Shown here: piece by piece, positions 17,386-25,436 of the stretch
Position numbering within the stretch: position 1 is the stretch's first letter
Layout of the letters: every line of letters starts with the position of its first letter
Source of the DNA: Kribbella aluminosa
GTDB lineage: Bacteria; Actinomycetota; Actinomycetes; Propionibacteriales; Kribbellaceae
NCBI RefSeq assembly: GCF_017876295.1
Contig: NZ_JAGINT010000002.1
Coordinates: 1,860,001 to 1,924,000 of the forward strand
Direction: 5' to 3'
DNA length: 64,000 nt
Notes under the pieces: generated by a model
Told to the model about the DNA's origin: nothing
Seen by the model: the letters and a program-made list of their open reading frames with translations, nothing else
Databases searched by the model: none
Program-made: the position numbers and the translations under genes

Positions 17386-18585
17386 ATGCGTGCTGTTGTG
17401 GTTGAGGCGTACGGCGTGGTGCCTGTCGTACGGGAGGTACCGCGGCCGGAGCCGGTGGATGGCGGCGTTGTTCTGAAGGTCGAGGCGACCGGGCTGTGCC
17501 GGAGCGACTGGCACGGATGGATGGGGCACGACTCGGACATCGTCCTGCCGCACGTGCCTGGGCATGAGTTTGCGGGGACGATCGCCGCGGTCGGTGCCGG
17601 CGTGTCGGGGTGGGCGGTCGGCGATCGGGTGACGACGCCGTTCATCTGTGCGTGCGGGAAGTGCGAGCAGTGCCTCGACGGTAACCAGCAGGTGTGTCCG
17701 AACCAGCTCCAGCCGGGGTTCAACTACTGGGGCTCGTTCGCCGAGTACGTCGCCGTACCGTACGCCGAGGTGAACCTGGTGCGGCTGCCCGACGACCTCG
17801 ACTTCGCCACCGCCGCCGGCCTCGGCTGTCGCTTCGCCACCTCGTTCCGCGCCGTCCACCAGGTAGCGCGGGTAACCGCCGGCGAACGCGTCGCCGTCTT
17901 CGGCTGCGGCGGAGTAGGCCTGTCCGCCGTCATGATCGCCTCCGCCCTGGGCGCCGAGGTGATCGCCATCGACACCAACCCAGCCGCCTTAGCCCTGGCC
18001 CGCACGTACGGCGCCACCCACACAATCCAAGCCCCAACCCAGCCCACGCCAACTACACCCGGCCCCGACCCGGCTGCGACCGGCCCCCACCCGGCGCCGA
18101 CTGGCTCCGACCCGGCTGCGACTGGCTCCGACCCGGCTGCGACCGGCGCCTATCCGGCGCCGACCCGCCCTCACTCGGCTGCGACCGGCCCGCACCCGGC
18201 GCTGGCCGGCGACCGGTCGGGCTCGGTGGTCGCACGGCTCGGGGAGCTGGGGCGTCCGCAGGTCACCATCGACGCTCTGGGTTCCGGTGACATCGTCCAG
18301 CAGGCCCTGCGGTCGCTCCGCCCCCGCGGCCGCCACGTCCAGGTCGGCCTCCTCCCAGACGGCGTACAACTGGACGTCTCCCGCCTGATCAGCCAGGAAC
18401 TCACCTGGCTCGGCAGCCACGGCATGCCCGCCCACGCCTACTCCGAAATGCTCAACCTAGTTGCCACCGGCAACCTCAACCCCCACCAACTGATCACCCG
18501 CACCATCCGCCTCGAAGAAGCCCCAGCCGCCCTCGCAGCCCTCTCGAACGGCACCCCCGCCGGCGTCACCGTCATCACCCCGTAG
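17386..18585 (+). CDS. Zinc-dependent medium-chain alcohol dehydrogenase with a repeat insertion
   Basis: A 399-residue MDR dehydrogenase. Catalytic zinc ligands are C38 and H60-E61 (GLCRSDWH, VPGHEFAG). The structural zinc cysteines are C90, C93, C96 and C104, and the nucleotide fold is AVFGCGGVGLSAVMIASALGA (170-190). Residues 227-275 are an insertion of seven 7-residue units (PDPAATG, PHPAPTG, SDPAATG and so on) between the cofactor-binding strand region and IDALGSGDIVQQALRSLRPRG. Homologues are usually about 50 residues shorter at this point. The substrate is unknown. The following 160 bp to 18744 contain a short frame (WYDVAARFFAEVLLG then stop) that may be the tail of a decayed hydrolase. 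Confidence 0.9.
   Translation: MRAVVVEAYGVVPVVREVPRPEPVDGGVVLKVEATGLCRSDWHGWMGHDSDIVLPHVPGHEFAGTIAAVGAGVSGWAVGDRVTTPFICACGKCEQCLDGNQQVCPNQLQPGFNYWGSFAEYVAVPYAEVNLVRLPDDLDFATAAGLGCRFATSFRAVHQVARVTAGERVAVFGCGGVGLSAVMIASALGAEVIAIDTNPAALALARTYGATHTIQAPTQPTPTTPGPDPAATGPHPAPTGSDPAATGSDPAATGAYPAPTRPHSAATGPHPALAGDRSGSVVARLGELGRPQVTIDALGSGDIVQQALRSLRPRGRHVQVGLLPDGVQLDVSRLISQELTWLGSHGMPAHAYSEMLNLVATGNLNPHQLITRTIRLEEAPAALAALSNGTPAGVTVITP
18064..18210 (+). repeat. Seven 21-bp tandem repeats inside the alcohol dehydrogenase
   Basis: 147 bp equals exactly seven 21-bp units. The two central units are nearly identical (tccgacccggctgcgactggc) and the outer units diverge by several bases. All keep the reading frame and encode Pro/Ala/Thr/Gly-rich heptapeptides. 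The insertion falls in the Rossmann-fold domain, so it presumably forms an exposed loop. Confidence 0.85.
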
Positions 18586-18744
18586 CGCGGCACTGCCGAC
18601 GAGACCGTGCCGTACGAGCATGCTGGTACGACGTGGCGGCGCGGTTCTTCGCGGAGGTGTTGCTCGGGTAGTCCTGTCTGGGTTTGCGGAACATCTTCGT
18701 CGCCAGGTGCGGAATTGTTACCGCAAACCGGCCGGCGGGTCGCG

Positions 18745-19968
18745 CTACAGGCGGATCAGGTAGACCGTGGGTGGGCGGCCGGTGCGGCCGTGTTGGTGGG
18801 TGCCGGTGGGGGCGGCGAGGCCGGCGCGTTCCAGGCGTTTCAGTACGCGGCGGGCGGTACGGAGTTGGACGGCCAGGTGGTCGGCGACGTCCTGGGTGGT
18901 GAGGCCGTCGGGGAGGGTGGCGGTGAGTTCCCGCATTCGGGCGAGGGTCTGGGTGTTGAGGCCGACCCGGCGGGCCAGCAGCGGGAGGCTCTCGGTGCCG
19001 CGGACACTCAAAGCCTGGTCGCCGGTGGGTTCGATGACGATCTCGACGTCGTCGGACATCGACACCACGCCCGCGACGGTACCGATCGACGCGGCCCGGC
19101 CGACTGCCCGGCGGGCGAGTGCCTCGGCCTCGGCGGCGGTCCGGCCGATGCCGAACCCGACGTACGCCGTGCTGTGCCGCGCGGCCAGGTGGTCGAGCAG
19201 CGGCATCCGGGAGAACTGCTCGGTCGCCTGCTCCAGCAGACCGCGCGTGGTGACGACGAGATGCCGGCCGTCGGGGAGCGCAGCCAGGCTGCCGCCGAGC
19301 GTGATCAGGTCGGCCGCGAGCGCGTCGTCCGGCTCCGGGAGGTCGATGACGCCGAGCGCGACCTGCGCGTCGCCGACGTGCTGCCCGGTGGTCGTCAGTA
19401 CCAGCGCCTGCAGAGTCGAGCGGATCGAGTACCGCGACGGGGCGAGCCGCACCGACGGCATCTCGTTCTCGATCAGGTGGAACGCGGACCCAAGGCAGCT
19501 GATCGCGACCTTCGTGTCGTGCTTGTCCCGCGCCGTCCGATGGAACGAGACGATGTCGTCCGACGTCAGCCCGGGCCGGTACGGCAGGACGTGGATCCGG
19601 TCGGTCGGCAGCTTCGCCTCGATCAGCGTCTCCAGTACTTCGGAACGCCGGAGCGTGTCGATCGAGAACTGCGTGACGTTGTGCCCGAGCCGGAGCAGCT
19701 CGACGAGGGCCCGCAGCAGCGTCGCGCCGTCGTACGAGACGTACATCGCCGGCCGGTCGATCGCCCCGGCCTCGGTGGCGATCGTGTACGGGACGACGCC
19801 GGTGAACAGGAACGCGTCGACGTCTCCCTGCGCCTGCCGGACCAGGTCGACCGCCTCGGTCTCGTGCCGGTACGGGAGCGGGACCAGCGTCGTACCGCTC
19901 GGCGCGCCGACCGCGGTCACCCGCTGGACCAGATCCTCCGGCCCGACGACCCCGACCGCGAGCGCCAT
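18745..19968 (-). CDS. Multidomain transcriptional regulator (sensor, GGDEF-like, C-terminal winged helix)
   Basis: 407 residues. The N-terminal part (LAVGVVGPEDLVQRV ... AFLFTGVVPYTIATEAG) resembles a ligand-sensing alpha/beta domain. A middle region contains a cyclase/GGDEF-like strand-helix unit (STAYVGFGIGRTAAEAEALARRAVG) but no GGDEF catalytic motif. The C-terminus LTTQDVADHLAVQLRTARRVLKRLERAGLA is a winged helix-turn-helix. I cannot name the family. A copy of the 20-bp palindrome lies about 135 bp upstream of its start (20102-20121), and three more mark the catabolic genes nearby, so it is the best candidate for their regulator. Confidence 0.7.
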   Translation of the reverse strand: MALAVGVVGPEDLVQRVTAVGAPSGTTLVPLPYRHETEAVDLVRQAQGDVDAFLFTGVVPYTIATEAGAIDRPAMYVSYDGATLLRALVELLRLGHNVTQFSIDTLRRSEVLETLIEAKLPTDRIHVLPYRPGLTSDDIVSFHRTARDKHDTKVAISCLGSAFHLIENEMPSVRLAPSRYSIRSTLQALVLTTTGQHVGDAQVALGVIDLPEPDDALAADLITLGGSLAALPDGRHLVVTTRGLLEQATEQFSRMPLLDHLAARHSTAYVGFGIGRTAAEAEALARRAVGRAASIGTVAGVVSMSDDVEIVIEPTGDQALSVRGTESLPLLARRVGLNTQTLARMRELTATLPDGLTTQDVADHLAVQLRTARRVLKRLERAGLAAPTGTHQHGRTGRPPTVYLIRL

Positions 19969-20101
19969 CAGTTCACGTCCGGAGCTGAGCAGATCCCCAC
20001 GGCGATCCTCCGACGACTTCTGGTCTGGCCCTCAAGTCCCCTCAGAACGCAGAATAGCGCAGCCGGGTCCGAGATCTTGACGTTCGGCCGGTACTCTCCT
20101 A

Positions 20102-20121
20102 GTTTCGGTCAAGACCACAAT
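20102..20121. promoter_or_regulatory. Operator copy A upstream of the regulator gene
   Basis: GTTTCGGTC AA GACCACAAT aligns with the perfect palindrome at 23679-23698; the core GGTCAAGACC is intact and the outer positions are degenerate. It lies in the 237-bp gap between the DHDPS-like gene and the regulator start at 19968, which suggests autoregulation. The rest of the gap shows no gene. Confidence 0.65.
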
Positions 20122-20205
20122 TACCGCCACCCCCTGAGGCGGGTCCAGGGCGGCGTCGGTGTGGTGGAGCGAAGGAGGGAGCGCGCCACCTCACTGCCAG
20201 CCCGA

Positions 20206-21153
20206 TCAGTGCAGTTCCTCCAGGCAGCGGATCACGAGCTCACGCTCGCTCGGCGGAAGCGATGGTCCGTACGGATCGTAAGCGGCCGCGGCCGGCACCA
20301 GCCCCTCCCACTCGGCCGCCCAGAGCATCCGCTGCACGTAGCCCTCGATCGGCGCGTAGAACGTCGCCGCCGCGAATCGGTCCAGCCGCTCCGACGCGGC
20401 CAGGAACTCCGAGTGCGCACCGGCCGTCCAGGCCCGCAGTACGGCGGCCGACAGCTCGACCTGTGCCGACGCGATCCCGACCAGCGCGGTGTCCGCGCCC
20501 CACATGAACGACGGCCCGTACATCCGGTCCTCGCCGGTGATCAGCAGCTTCCCGGTCCCGCGGCCGGCCCAGATCGCGTCCTGGCAGCCGATCGCCCGGT
20601 CCAGCGTCGCGGTCTTCACACCGAGCATCGCGTCCAACGACAACAGGTCTCGGATCAACGCAGGAGAGTACGGGTACCCGCCGGCCTCGCCGTGCAGGTA
20701 GAACCCGACCAGCGGCAGCCCGCTCTCCGCCGCCACCCGCTCGTGCAACGCCACCGCCTGCGCGTGCCCGTCCTCCAACTCACCGAGCGCCGCCAGCGGG
20801 TAGACCATCACCGCATCGGCCCCGCCCGCCGCCGCGGCCCGGGCCATCTCGACCGTCGCGTCGGCGGCCTCCTGCAGCGTCTGCGCCGACCGGTCCCGAG
20901 GTATGCCGACACCTGCCACGATCGGTACGTCGGTCGCCGTGCGCCAGGTCTCGAGCACCTTGGCCCGGTCGCCCGGCGACAGGTACAGCCCGCGGCCGGT
21001 GTGCGCCCACACCGCGACCCCGCCGATCGCCTGCTTCGTCAGCGTCACGGCGTACGCGGACAGGGCGTCGTACGCGACGACCCCGTCCTGGTCCATCGGG
21101 GTGACGACCGCGGGGAGGAGCGTGCCGCGGAGCCGTTCTACGAGCGGATGCAT
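20206..21153 (-). CDS. DapA/NanA-family (DHDPS-like) aldolase or dehydratase
   Basis: A 315-residue TIM-barrel lyase that forms a Schiff base with a 2-keto acid. The lysine is K180 in MLGVKTATLDRA, and the tyrosine in LVGFYLHGEAG (Y152) fits the catalytic position. Together with the upstream enolase-superfamily gene it suggests sugar-acid breakdown through a keto-deoxy acid; this is inference. The ATG at 21153 has gagagg seven bases upstream. The gene lies 39 bases after the enolase-superfamily gene, separated by a strong hairpin. Confidence 0.88.
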   Translation of the reverse strand: MHPLVERLRGTLLPAVVTPMDQDGVVAYDALSAYAVTLTKQAIGGVAVWAHTGRGLYLSPGDRAKVLETWRTATDVPIVAGVGIPRDRSAQTLQEAADATVEMARAAAAGGADAVMVYPLAALGELEDGHAQAVALHERVAAESGLPLVGFYLHGEAGGYPYSPALIRDLLSLDAMLGVKTATLDRAIGCQDAIWAGRGTGKLLITGEDRMYGPSFMWGADTALVGIASAQVELSAAVLRAWTAGAHSEFLAASERLDRFAAATFYAPIEGYVQRMLWAAEWEGLVPAAAAYDPYGPSLPPSERELVIRCLEELH

Positions 21154-21169
21154 CAGATGACCTCTCTCA

Positions 21170-21194
21170 GAGGGTGTCGTGGAACGACACCCTC
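21170..21194 (-). terminator. Intercistronic hairpin between the enolase-superfamily and DHDPS-like genes
   Basis: GAGGGTGTCGT and ACGACACCCTC form a perfect 11-bp stem with a 3-base loop. It overlaps the stop codon of the upstream gene, with the next ribosome site a few bases beyond. It has no T tract on the transcribed strand, so it may be a partial terminator or an mRNA-processing/stability element that lowers downstream expression. Confidence 0.55.
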
Positions 21195-22311
21195 AGACAT
21201 CGTGACCGAGACCGGGGCGTTTGGGTACGTCGATCCAGCCGTCGCAATCGGCGAACACGGTCGGGGCCAGCGGGTCCTCGTCGACCATCAGCGGGCCCAC
21301 CAGGTCGGCCGCGACGGTGGCGCCCGGCACGGCCGCGGCCAGATGGACGGCGGCCAGCGTGGCGACGCCCAGCTCCGGCATCGAGCCTACCTTCACCGCG
21401 AGCCCGGCGGCCTCGGCGACCGCGGCGATCTGCAGCGCACGGTGCAGGCCGCCGACCTTGAGGATCTTGATGTTCAGTACGTCGGCGGCGCCGCGGCGGG
21501 CGATCTCCAGGGCGTCGTGCAGCGAGTGCATGCTCTCGTCGACCATCACCCGGACGTCGAGGCGGTCGCGGAGGCGGACCAGCCCGGTCAGGTCCCAGCG
21601 TGGCAGCGGCTGCTCGAGCAGGGTGAGGCCGGCGGCGCTCATCTTCGCGAGGTACGGGAGCGCGGTCGTGGCGTCGTACCCCTCGTTGGCGTCCAGGCAG
21701 AGCTCGGCGTCGGCGGGGATCGCGGCCCGGACCGCGCGGATCAGCTCGAGGTCCTTCGCCGGGTCCTGGCCGCCCTTGACCTTCAGGTGCATGAACCCGC
21801 GGCCGGCGTACTCCGCGGCCTCGGCGGCCATCTCGTCGAGCGTGCCGAGGCCGACGACCCAGGTGGTCTGCACGCGGTCCCGGACGCTGCCGCCGAGCAG
21901 CGCGTGCACCGGCCAGCCGCTGAGGCGCCCGGCGAGGTCGAAGAGCGCGATGTCGAGACCGGCCTTGGCGACCTGCTGACCGCGCAGTACGCCGTCCATC
22001 ACGACGTGCGCGCCGGCCCGGTCGAGCGGGTCGCGGCCGATCAGCGCCGGGGCCAGGTGCTCCTCGATCGCCGCCTGGACACCGGCCAGCGTCTCACCCG
22101 TGTACGCCGTCATCGGGGACGTCTCGCCGATCCCGGCCGCGCCGTCCGCGGTGTGCACCTCGACGACCAGGCTGATCAGCTCGTTGCTGACACCGCTGCT
22201 GATCCGGAACGGCCGCCGGTACGGCGCGCTCACCACCCGGGTCTTGATCGCGCTGATCGGCGCCGCTGTTCCTCCGTCCGGCAACCCGGCCGGCGCTGGT
22301 GCAAGACTCAT
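21193..22311 (-). CDS. Enolase-superfamily enzyme, MLE subgroup (mandelate racemase/muconate lactonizing type)
   Basis: 372 residues with a capping domain and a TIM barrel. Catalytic elements are K177 and K179 (HLKVKGG), metal ligands D207 (CLDANEGYD), E233 (LLEQPLP) and D258 (VMVDES), and the second general base K282 (LNIKILKVGG). Two opposed lysines indicate the MLE subgroup: cycloisomerase, dipeptide epimerase, or N-acyl amino acid racemase/OSBS-like. The ribosome site ccggag lies 6 bases before ATG 22311. A TnpB element begins just upstream and separates this gene from the operator at 23679. Confidence 0.9.
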   Translation of the reverse strand: MSLAPAPAGLPDGGTAAPISAIKTRVVSAPYRRPFRISSGVSNELISLVVEVHTADGAAGIGETSPMTAYTGETLAGVQAAIEEHLAPALIGRDPLDRAGAHVVMDGVLRGQQVAKAGLDIALFDLAGRLSGWPVHALLGGSVRDRVQTTWVVGLGTLDEMAAEAAEYAGRGFMHLKVKGGQDPAKDLELIRAVRAAIPADAELCLDANEGYDATTALPYLAKMSAAGLTLLEQPLPRWDLTGLVRLRDRLDVRVMVDESMHSLHDALEIARRGAADVLNIKILKVGGLHRALQIAAVAEAAGLAVKVGSMPELGVATLAAVHLAAAVPGATVAADLVGPLMVDEDPLAPTVFADCDGWIDVPKRPGLGHDV

Positions 22312-22412
22312 CGAGAGCTCCGGAAGCAGCCCCGTGGTTCAGCGTCGGGAAAAGTCCTCGATGGCCTGGGATGGTGCTGGAACTGTCGGTGGCGCATGGC
22401 AGTGTTCCTTTC

Positions 22413-23606
22413 GTGTCCAGGTTTCGTCTCGCACCCACTACGGAGCAAGAGGCGGCTCTGCTGGGGCTCTGCAGTCATACGCGGTTCATCTGGAACCTCG
22501 CTCTCGAGCAGTGGTCGATGTGGCGACCGGGCCGCCGTACCGCATCCCCCGGATACAACGCGCAATCGGCGCAACTGACCGAGGCGCGCGCGGTCAACGA
22601 CTGGCTGCGGGCGGGATCGCAGACTGTGCAGCAGCAGGCATTGCGAGACTTCGGTCAAGCTGTCGAGAATTTCTACATTGGCACCCATCGGCGGCCGACT
22701 TGGCGGCGAGCCGGAGTCCATGAGGGGTTTAGGGTCGTCGGTCCACAGGCCGAGCGGGTAGAGCGGTTGTCGCGAAAATGGGGTCGGGTGCTCGTCCCGA
22801 AGATCGGATGGGTTCGGTTCCGGATTACGCGGGCGCTGCCTGCCGCGAAGGCCTACCGGATCACCCGTGACCGTTCGGGACGCTGGCACCTCGCGTTCGC
22901 CGCGATCCCGGAACCTATCCCCGCCCCGGGGACCGGTGCGGTGGTCGGTGTTGATCGCGGTGTCGTGGTCTCGGCGGCGCTGTCGACGGGGGAGATCCTC
23001 GCTGTCCCGGGGCTGCGGTGTAGCGAACGGCGTCGGTTGCTGCGGTTGCAACGCAGGCTGGCGCGGGCGCGGCGCGGGTCGAACCGCCGCAGGAGATTGC
23101 GGGTCGCGATCGCGAAGGTGAAGGCCCGCGAAACGGACCGGCGGACGAACTGGGCCGAACAGACGTCCACTGATCTGGCGCGCAGGTTCGATGTCATCGG
23201 GGTCGAGGACCTCCGCATCGCGCAGATGACTCGTTCTGGGCGCGGCACCATCGGGGAACCCGGCCGGAATGTCGCCCAGAAGGCGGGTTTGAACCGGGGC
23301 ATTCTCGCGAACGCCTGGGGCATGCTTGTGACCCGTCTGGAGCAGAAGGCGCCGGGGCGGGTTGAGAGGGTCAATCCTGCCTATACGAGTCAGACGTGTT
23401 CGCGGTGCGGGGTCGTGGATCGAGAGGCGCGCGAGAGCCAAGCCGCCTTCCGGTGCCGATCCTGCGGTTATAGCGCGAACGCTGACGTGAACGCAGCCTG
23501 CAACCTTGCAGCACGCAGTATCGCGGCCGGACGGGCCGTGACAGCACGCCGAGATCCGATGACTGGGTCCGAGAAGCGTGAACCTCAACTCGCCACCTCC
23601 GCGTAG
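22413..23606 (+). CDS. tnpB: RNA-guided TnpB nuclease
   Basis: About 397 residues from GTG 22413 (VSRFRLAPTTEQEAALLGLC); GTG 22389 and ATG 22371 are alternatives. The RuvC-like nuclease residues are all present: D181 (VVGVDRGVV), E265 (VIGVEDLRI) and D358 (NADVNAACN). The zinc ribbon C329-x2-C332 and C348-x2-C351 is intact. TnpB uses an RNA from the element's right end to cut DNA next to a short motif, which helps retain the element. No truncation or stop is seen, so it may be active. Confidence 0.93.
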   Translation: MSRFRLAPTTEQEAALLGLCSHTRFIWNLALEQWSMWRPGRRTASPGYNAQSAQLTEARAVNDWLRAGSQTVQQQALRDFGQAVENFYIGTHRRPTWRRAGVHEGFRVVGPQAERVERLSRKWGRVLVPKIGWVRFRITRALPAAKAYRITRDRSGRWHLAFAAIPEPIPAPGTGAVVGVDRGVVVSAALSTGEILAVPGLRCSERRRLLRLQRRLARARRGSNRRRRLRVAIAKVKARETDRRTNWAEQTSTDLARRFDVIGVEDLRIAQMTRSGRGTIGEPGRNVAQKAGLNRGILANAWGMLVTRLEQKAPGRVERVNPAYTSQTCSRCGVVDREARESQAAFRCRSCGYSANADVNAACNLAARSIAAGRAVTARRDPMTGSEKREPQLATSA

Positions 23607-23647
23607 CGCAGTTGGAATCCTCTCCTGCAGAGAGAGGAGGACGTCAA
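23540..23647 (+). ncRNA. Probable TnpB guide-RNA scaffold (omega/reRNA), 3' end of the element
   Basis: In characterised TnpB systems the guide RNA scaffold overlaps the end of tnpB and stops at the right end of the element; the guide is the flanking DNA. Here the hairpin 23618-23638 followed by ggacgtcaa fits the scaffold end, and the predicted guide would start gaccggctcctagcgttctg at 23648. The 5' boundary is arbitrary. The prediction rests on analogy and one hairpin. Confidence 0.4.
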
Positions 23648-23678
23648 GACCGGCTCCTAGCGTTCTGGGCGGAAAGCA

Positions 23679-23698
23679 TTTACGGTCAAGACCGTAAA
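23679..23698. promoter_or_regulatory. Operator copy B, perfect 20-bp palindrome
   Basis: TTTACGGTCAAGACCGTAAA is a perfect inverted repeat with 9-bp arms and a 2-bp centre, the best of four copies in the island. It lies about 41 bp upstream of the LLM-enzyme ATG. Before the TnpB insertion it would also have lain in the divergent promoter of the enolase-superfamily gene, now 1.37 kb away. Confidence 0.85.
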
Positions 23699-23738
23699 TA
23701 CCCCGAGCGCTCCCTGTCAACGGAAGGTGGCACCCCTG

Positions 23739-24704
23739 ATGCGGCTGGGTCTGTATCTGAACCTCTACGGCACCCCGGACGAGCGGCCGCAACTGGCGGA
23801 CGCGGTCGAGCAGGCGAAGCTGGCCGAACAGGCCGGGTTCGAGTGGGTGGTGCTCGGCGAACGGCACCTGCACCGGCCCGGGTACCACGAGATCCTCACG
23901 TCGATGACCTGGCTGGCCGCGCACACCTCGCGGATCGGGATCGCGACGGCCGGGATCGTGGCGCCGCTGTACGACCCGGTGGTGCTGGCGGAGACGCTCG
24001 CGCATATCGACGTACTGTCCGGTGGGCGGCTGACGGCCGGGTTCGTGCTCGGGTACCGTCCGGAGGAGTTCGCGCTGTACGGCGTACGGCAGCCGGAGCG
24101 GGTCGCGCGGTTCGAGGAAGGGCTGGAGATCCTCACCCGGTTGTGGACGTCGGACGAGGTGTCGTACGACGGGAAGTTCACGTCGATCCAGGACGCGTAC
24201 CTGTCGCCGCGGCCGGTGCAGTCGCCGCGCCCGCGGTTGTGGAACGGCGGCCGGGTGTCCGCCGTACTGGAACGGACCGCGCGGATGTGCGACGGCTGGA
24301 CCACGTCCTTCAACGAACTCGACGCCGACCTGCCCGACAAGATCGCCGAGTACCTGTCATATCCCCAAGGCCCTGAGTCGCTCGGCCACGAGGTCATCCT
24401 GTGCCGCGAGGGCTATTGCGCCGACACGTCCCAGGAGGCCCGCACAGCCCTCGATGAGCCGCTGCGGGACCTGTACGACGCCTACACCGGCTGGAAGCGT
24501 ACGTCGACGGACGTGTCCCGCTACACCCAGGGCTGGGACGACATCACCGCCCGCAGCGTCATCGGCTCCAAGGCCGAATGCGCCGACCGCCTCGCCCACT
24601 ACGAGGAACTGGGCGCCGACGGCATCATCCTCCGCATCCAGCCCCCGGGCATGAGCCAGTCCGACACCCTCAAATCCATCGAAAACTTCGGCAACCTCCT
24701 GTAA
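23739..24704 (+). CDS. LLM-class flavin-dependent oxidoreductase
   Basis: A 321-residue luciferase-like monooxygenase family protein, F420- or FMN-dependent. Family segments are MRLGLYLNLYG at the start, AEQAGFEWVVLGERHLHRPGYHE, the barrel strands TSRIGIATAGIVAPLYDPVVLAETLAHIDVLSGGRL, and GRPEEFALYGV-like VLGYRPEEFALYG. ATG 23739 is preferred over an in-frame GTG at 23727, because ggaaggtgg sits at ribosome-site distance before it. It is under operator copy B. The substrate is unknown; by context it modifies the compound imported by the neighbouring ABC system. Confidence 0.9.
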   Translation: MRLGLYLNLYGTPDERPQLADAVEQAKLAEQAGFEWVVLGERHLHRPGYHEILTSMTWLAAHTSRIGIATAGIVAPLYDPVVLAETLAHIDVLSGGRLTAGFVLGYRPEEFALYGVRQPERVARFEEGLEILTRLWTSDEVSYDGKFTSIQDAYLSPRPVQSPRPRLWNGGRVSAVLERTARMCDGWTTSFNELDADLPDKIAEYLSYPQGPESLGHEVILCREGYCADTSQEARTALDEPLRDLYDAYTGWKRTSTDVSRYTQGWDDITARSVIGSKAECADRLAHYEELGADGIILRIQPPGMSQSDTLKSIENFGNLL

Positions 24705-24981
24705 GCCGCCGGCGAGTTGCGGGCTGCCGCCCGCGATCTGCTCGCTGCGCTCGCGCGAGTGACCACCCAACGGACCGTGATACCGCCGACGCGACACACT
24801 CCGGCCGGAGGTGGTGTCCGGCCCCAACCGGTCGTGAGCCGTTGCCCTCAACAAACTCCCCGTACCGCCTGGCGTACTTTCCCGATGCTGACCTCGGAGT
24901 CCTCGGGCCAACGTTCGTCACGCCCTGGCAGGGGCAGACGACTTCCTCGGGCTCGCCTCGCCGAAGGAGCTCGTTCACCGG
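24705..24981. other. Non-coding stretch, nothing identified
   Basis: 277 bases of GC-rich sequence with several short self-complementary runs (cgcgatctgctcgctgcgctcgcgcg) but no frame with coding character, RNA gene or clear terminator. It separates the LLM gene from a minus-strand gene fragment. Confidence 0.5.
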
Positions 24982-25263
24982 TCAGGGCACCCTCGGCAGA
25001 GTCCATTCGACCCCGCGCCCCTCGAGCCGAATGTGTTGCGAGTCGGGCTGCACGGAGATGGTGAACTGGACGCGGGCCGGCCGGCCGAGGCCTTCCCACT
25101 GTTCGTACGCTACCTCCACGGCGTTCCAGATCTGCTGATCCCCGGCCTGTGCGACCGTGCCGTTGTCGAGTCTGGCCCACGAGCCGTCCCGATGGGTGAA
25201 GATCGTGACCCCGGTCGGCAGTTTGCTCAGGAACCGCAGGCCGGGGAGCGCTGCGGCCAGCAC
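24982..25263 (-). pseudogene. Gene fragment resembling the tail of a maturase-type methyltransferase
   Basis: The minus frame ending at 24982 reads DLDEKIWFDDDFSFVLAAALPGL, IWNAVEVAYEQWEGLGRPARVQFTISV and ends WTLPRVP. The W/Y-rich 'AYxxWxxLGRP ... F.isV.pd.q' pattern recalls C-termini of FxLD-type peptide-methyltransferases. Family-like sequence continues upstream to about 25375, where TAG closes the frame with no start except GTG 25263. An ATG at about 25373 would fit if one base were restored. It is probably a decayed remnant, or a small gene read from GTG 25263. Confidence 0.4.
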
Positions 25264-25396
25264 GAAACTGAAGTCGTCGTCGAACCAGATCTTCTCGTCG
25301 AGGTCGGTCGTTCGGGTCGATCCGCTGTCCGGAGCGCCAAGGTTCTCATCGCTCTGTGCGTCATAACCGGAACGCTAAGCGACCACAGGATGAGAA

Positions 25397-25415
25397 AGTT
25401 TCCTGAGCGGAAACT
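25397..25415. promoter_or_regulatory. Palindrome AGTTTCC-N5-GGAAACT before the XRE regulator
   Basis: A perfect inverted repeat with 7-bp arms lies 21 bp upstream of the XRE regulator ATG and between it and the divergent gene fragment. Its position suggests autoregulation by the XRE protein. Only one copy was seen in the window. Confidence 0.55.
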
Positions 25416-25436
25416 GGGTCCGGTAGCGTTGGCTGC

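Larger units (their letters stand above)
22330..23647 (+). mobile_element. TnpB-only IS200/IS605- or IS607-like element
   Basis: The element consists of tnpB alone, with no Y1 or serine transposase beside it, so it is probably non-autonomous. The right end is placed at about 23647 because tnpB is followed by a 7-bp hairpin (TCCTCTC at 23618-23624, GAGAGGA at 23632-23638) and then ggacgtcaa, the arrangement commonly seen at the right ends of such elements. The left end could not be located; 22330 is the limit set by the intact ribosome site of the enolase-superfamily gene. Insertion does not leave an obvious target duplication. Confidence 0.55.

Noticed and set aside
17177..17476. ORF starting MAIKWTIGGDATEP as an NCS2 permease
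   Set aside because: Only the first dozen residues are suggestive. No membrane helices follow, and the frame runs over the alcohol dehydrogenase start.
18586..18744. Short frame ending WYDVAARFFAEVLLG after the alcohol dehydrogenase
   Set aside because: It looks like a hydrolase tail but is only about 20 codons with no upstream homology. It is too short to annotate.
18607..22578. Plus-strand open frame of about 1,300 codons
   Set aside because: It is antisense to the regulator, DHDPS-like and enolase-superfamily genes. Its composition is typical of a shadow frame.
23600..23640. gtagcgcagttgg resembles a tRNA D-arm
   Set aside because: No acceptor stem, anticodon or T-arm follows. The sequence belongs to the right end of the TnpB element.
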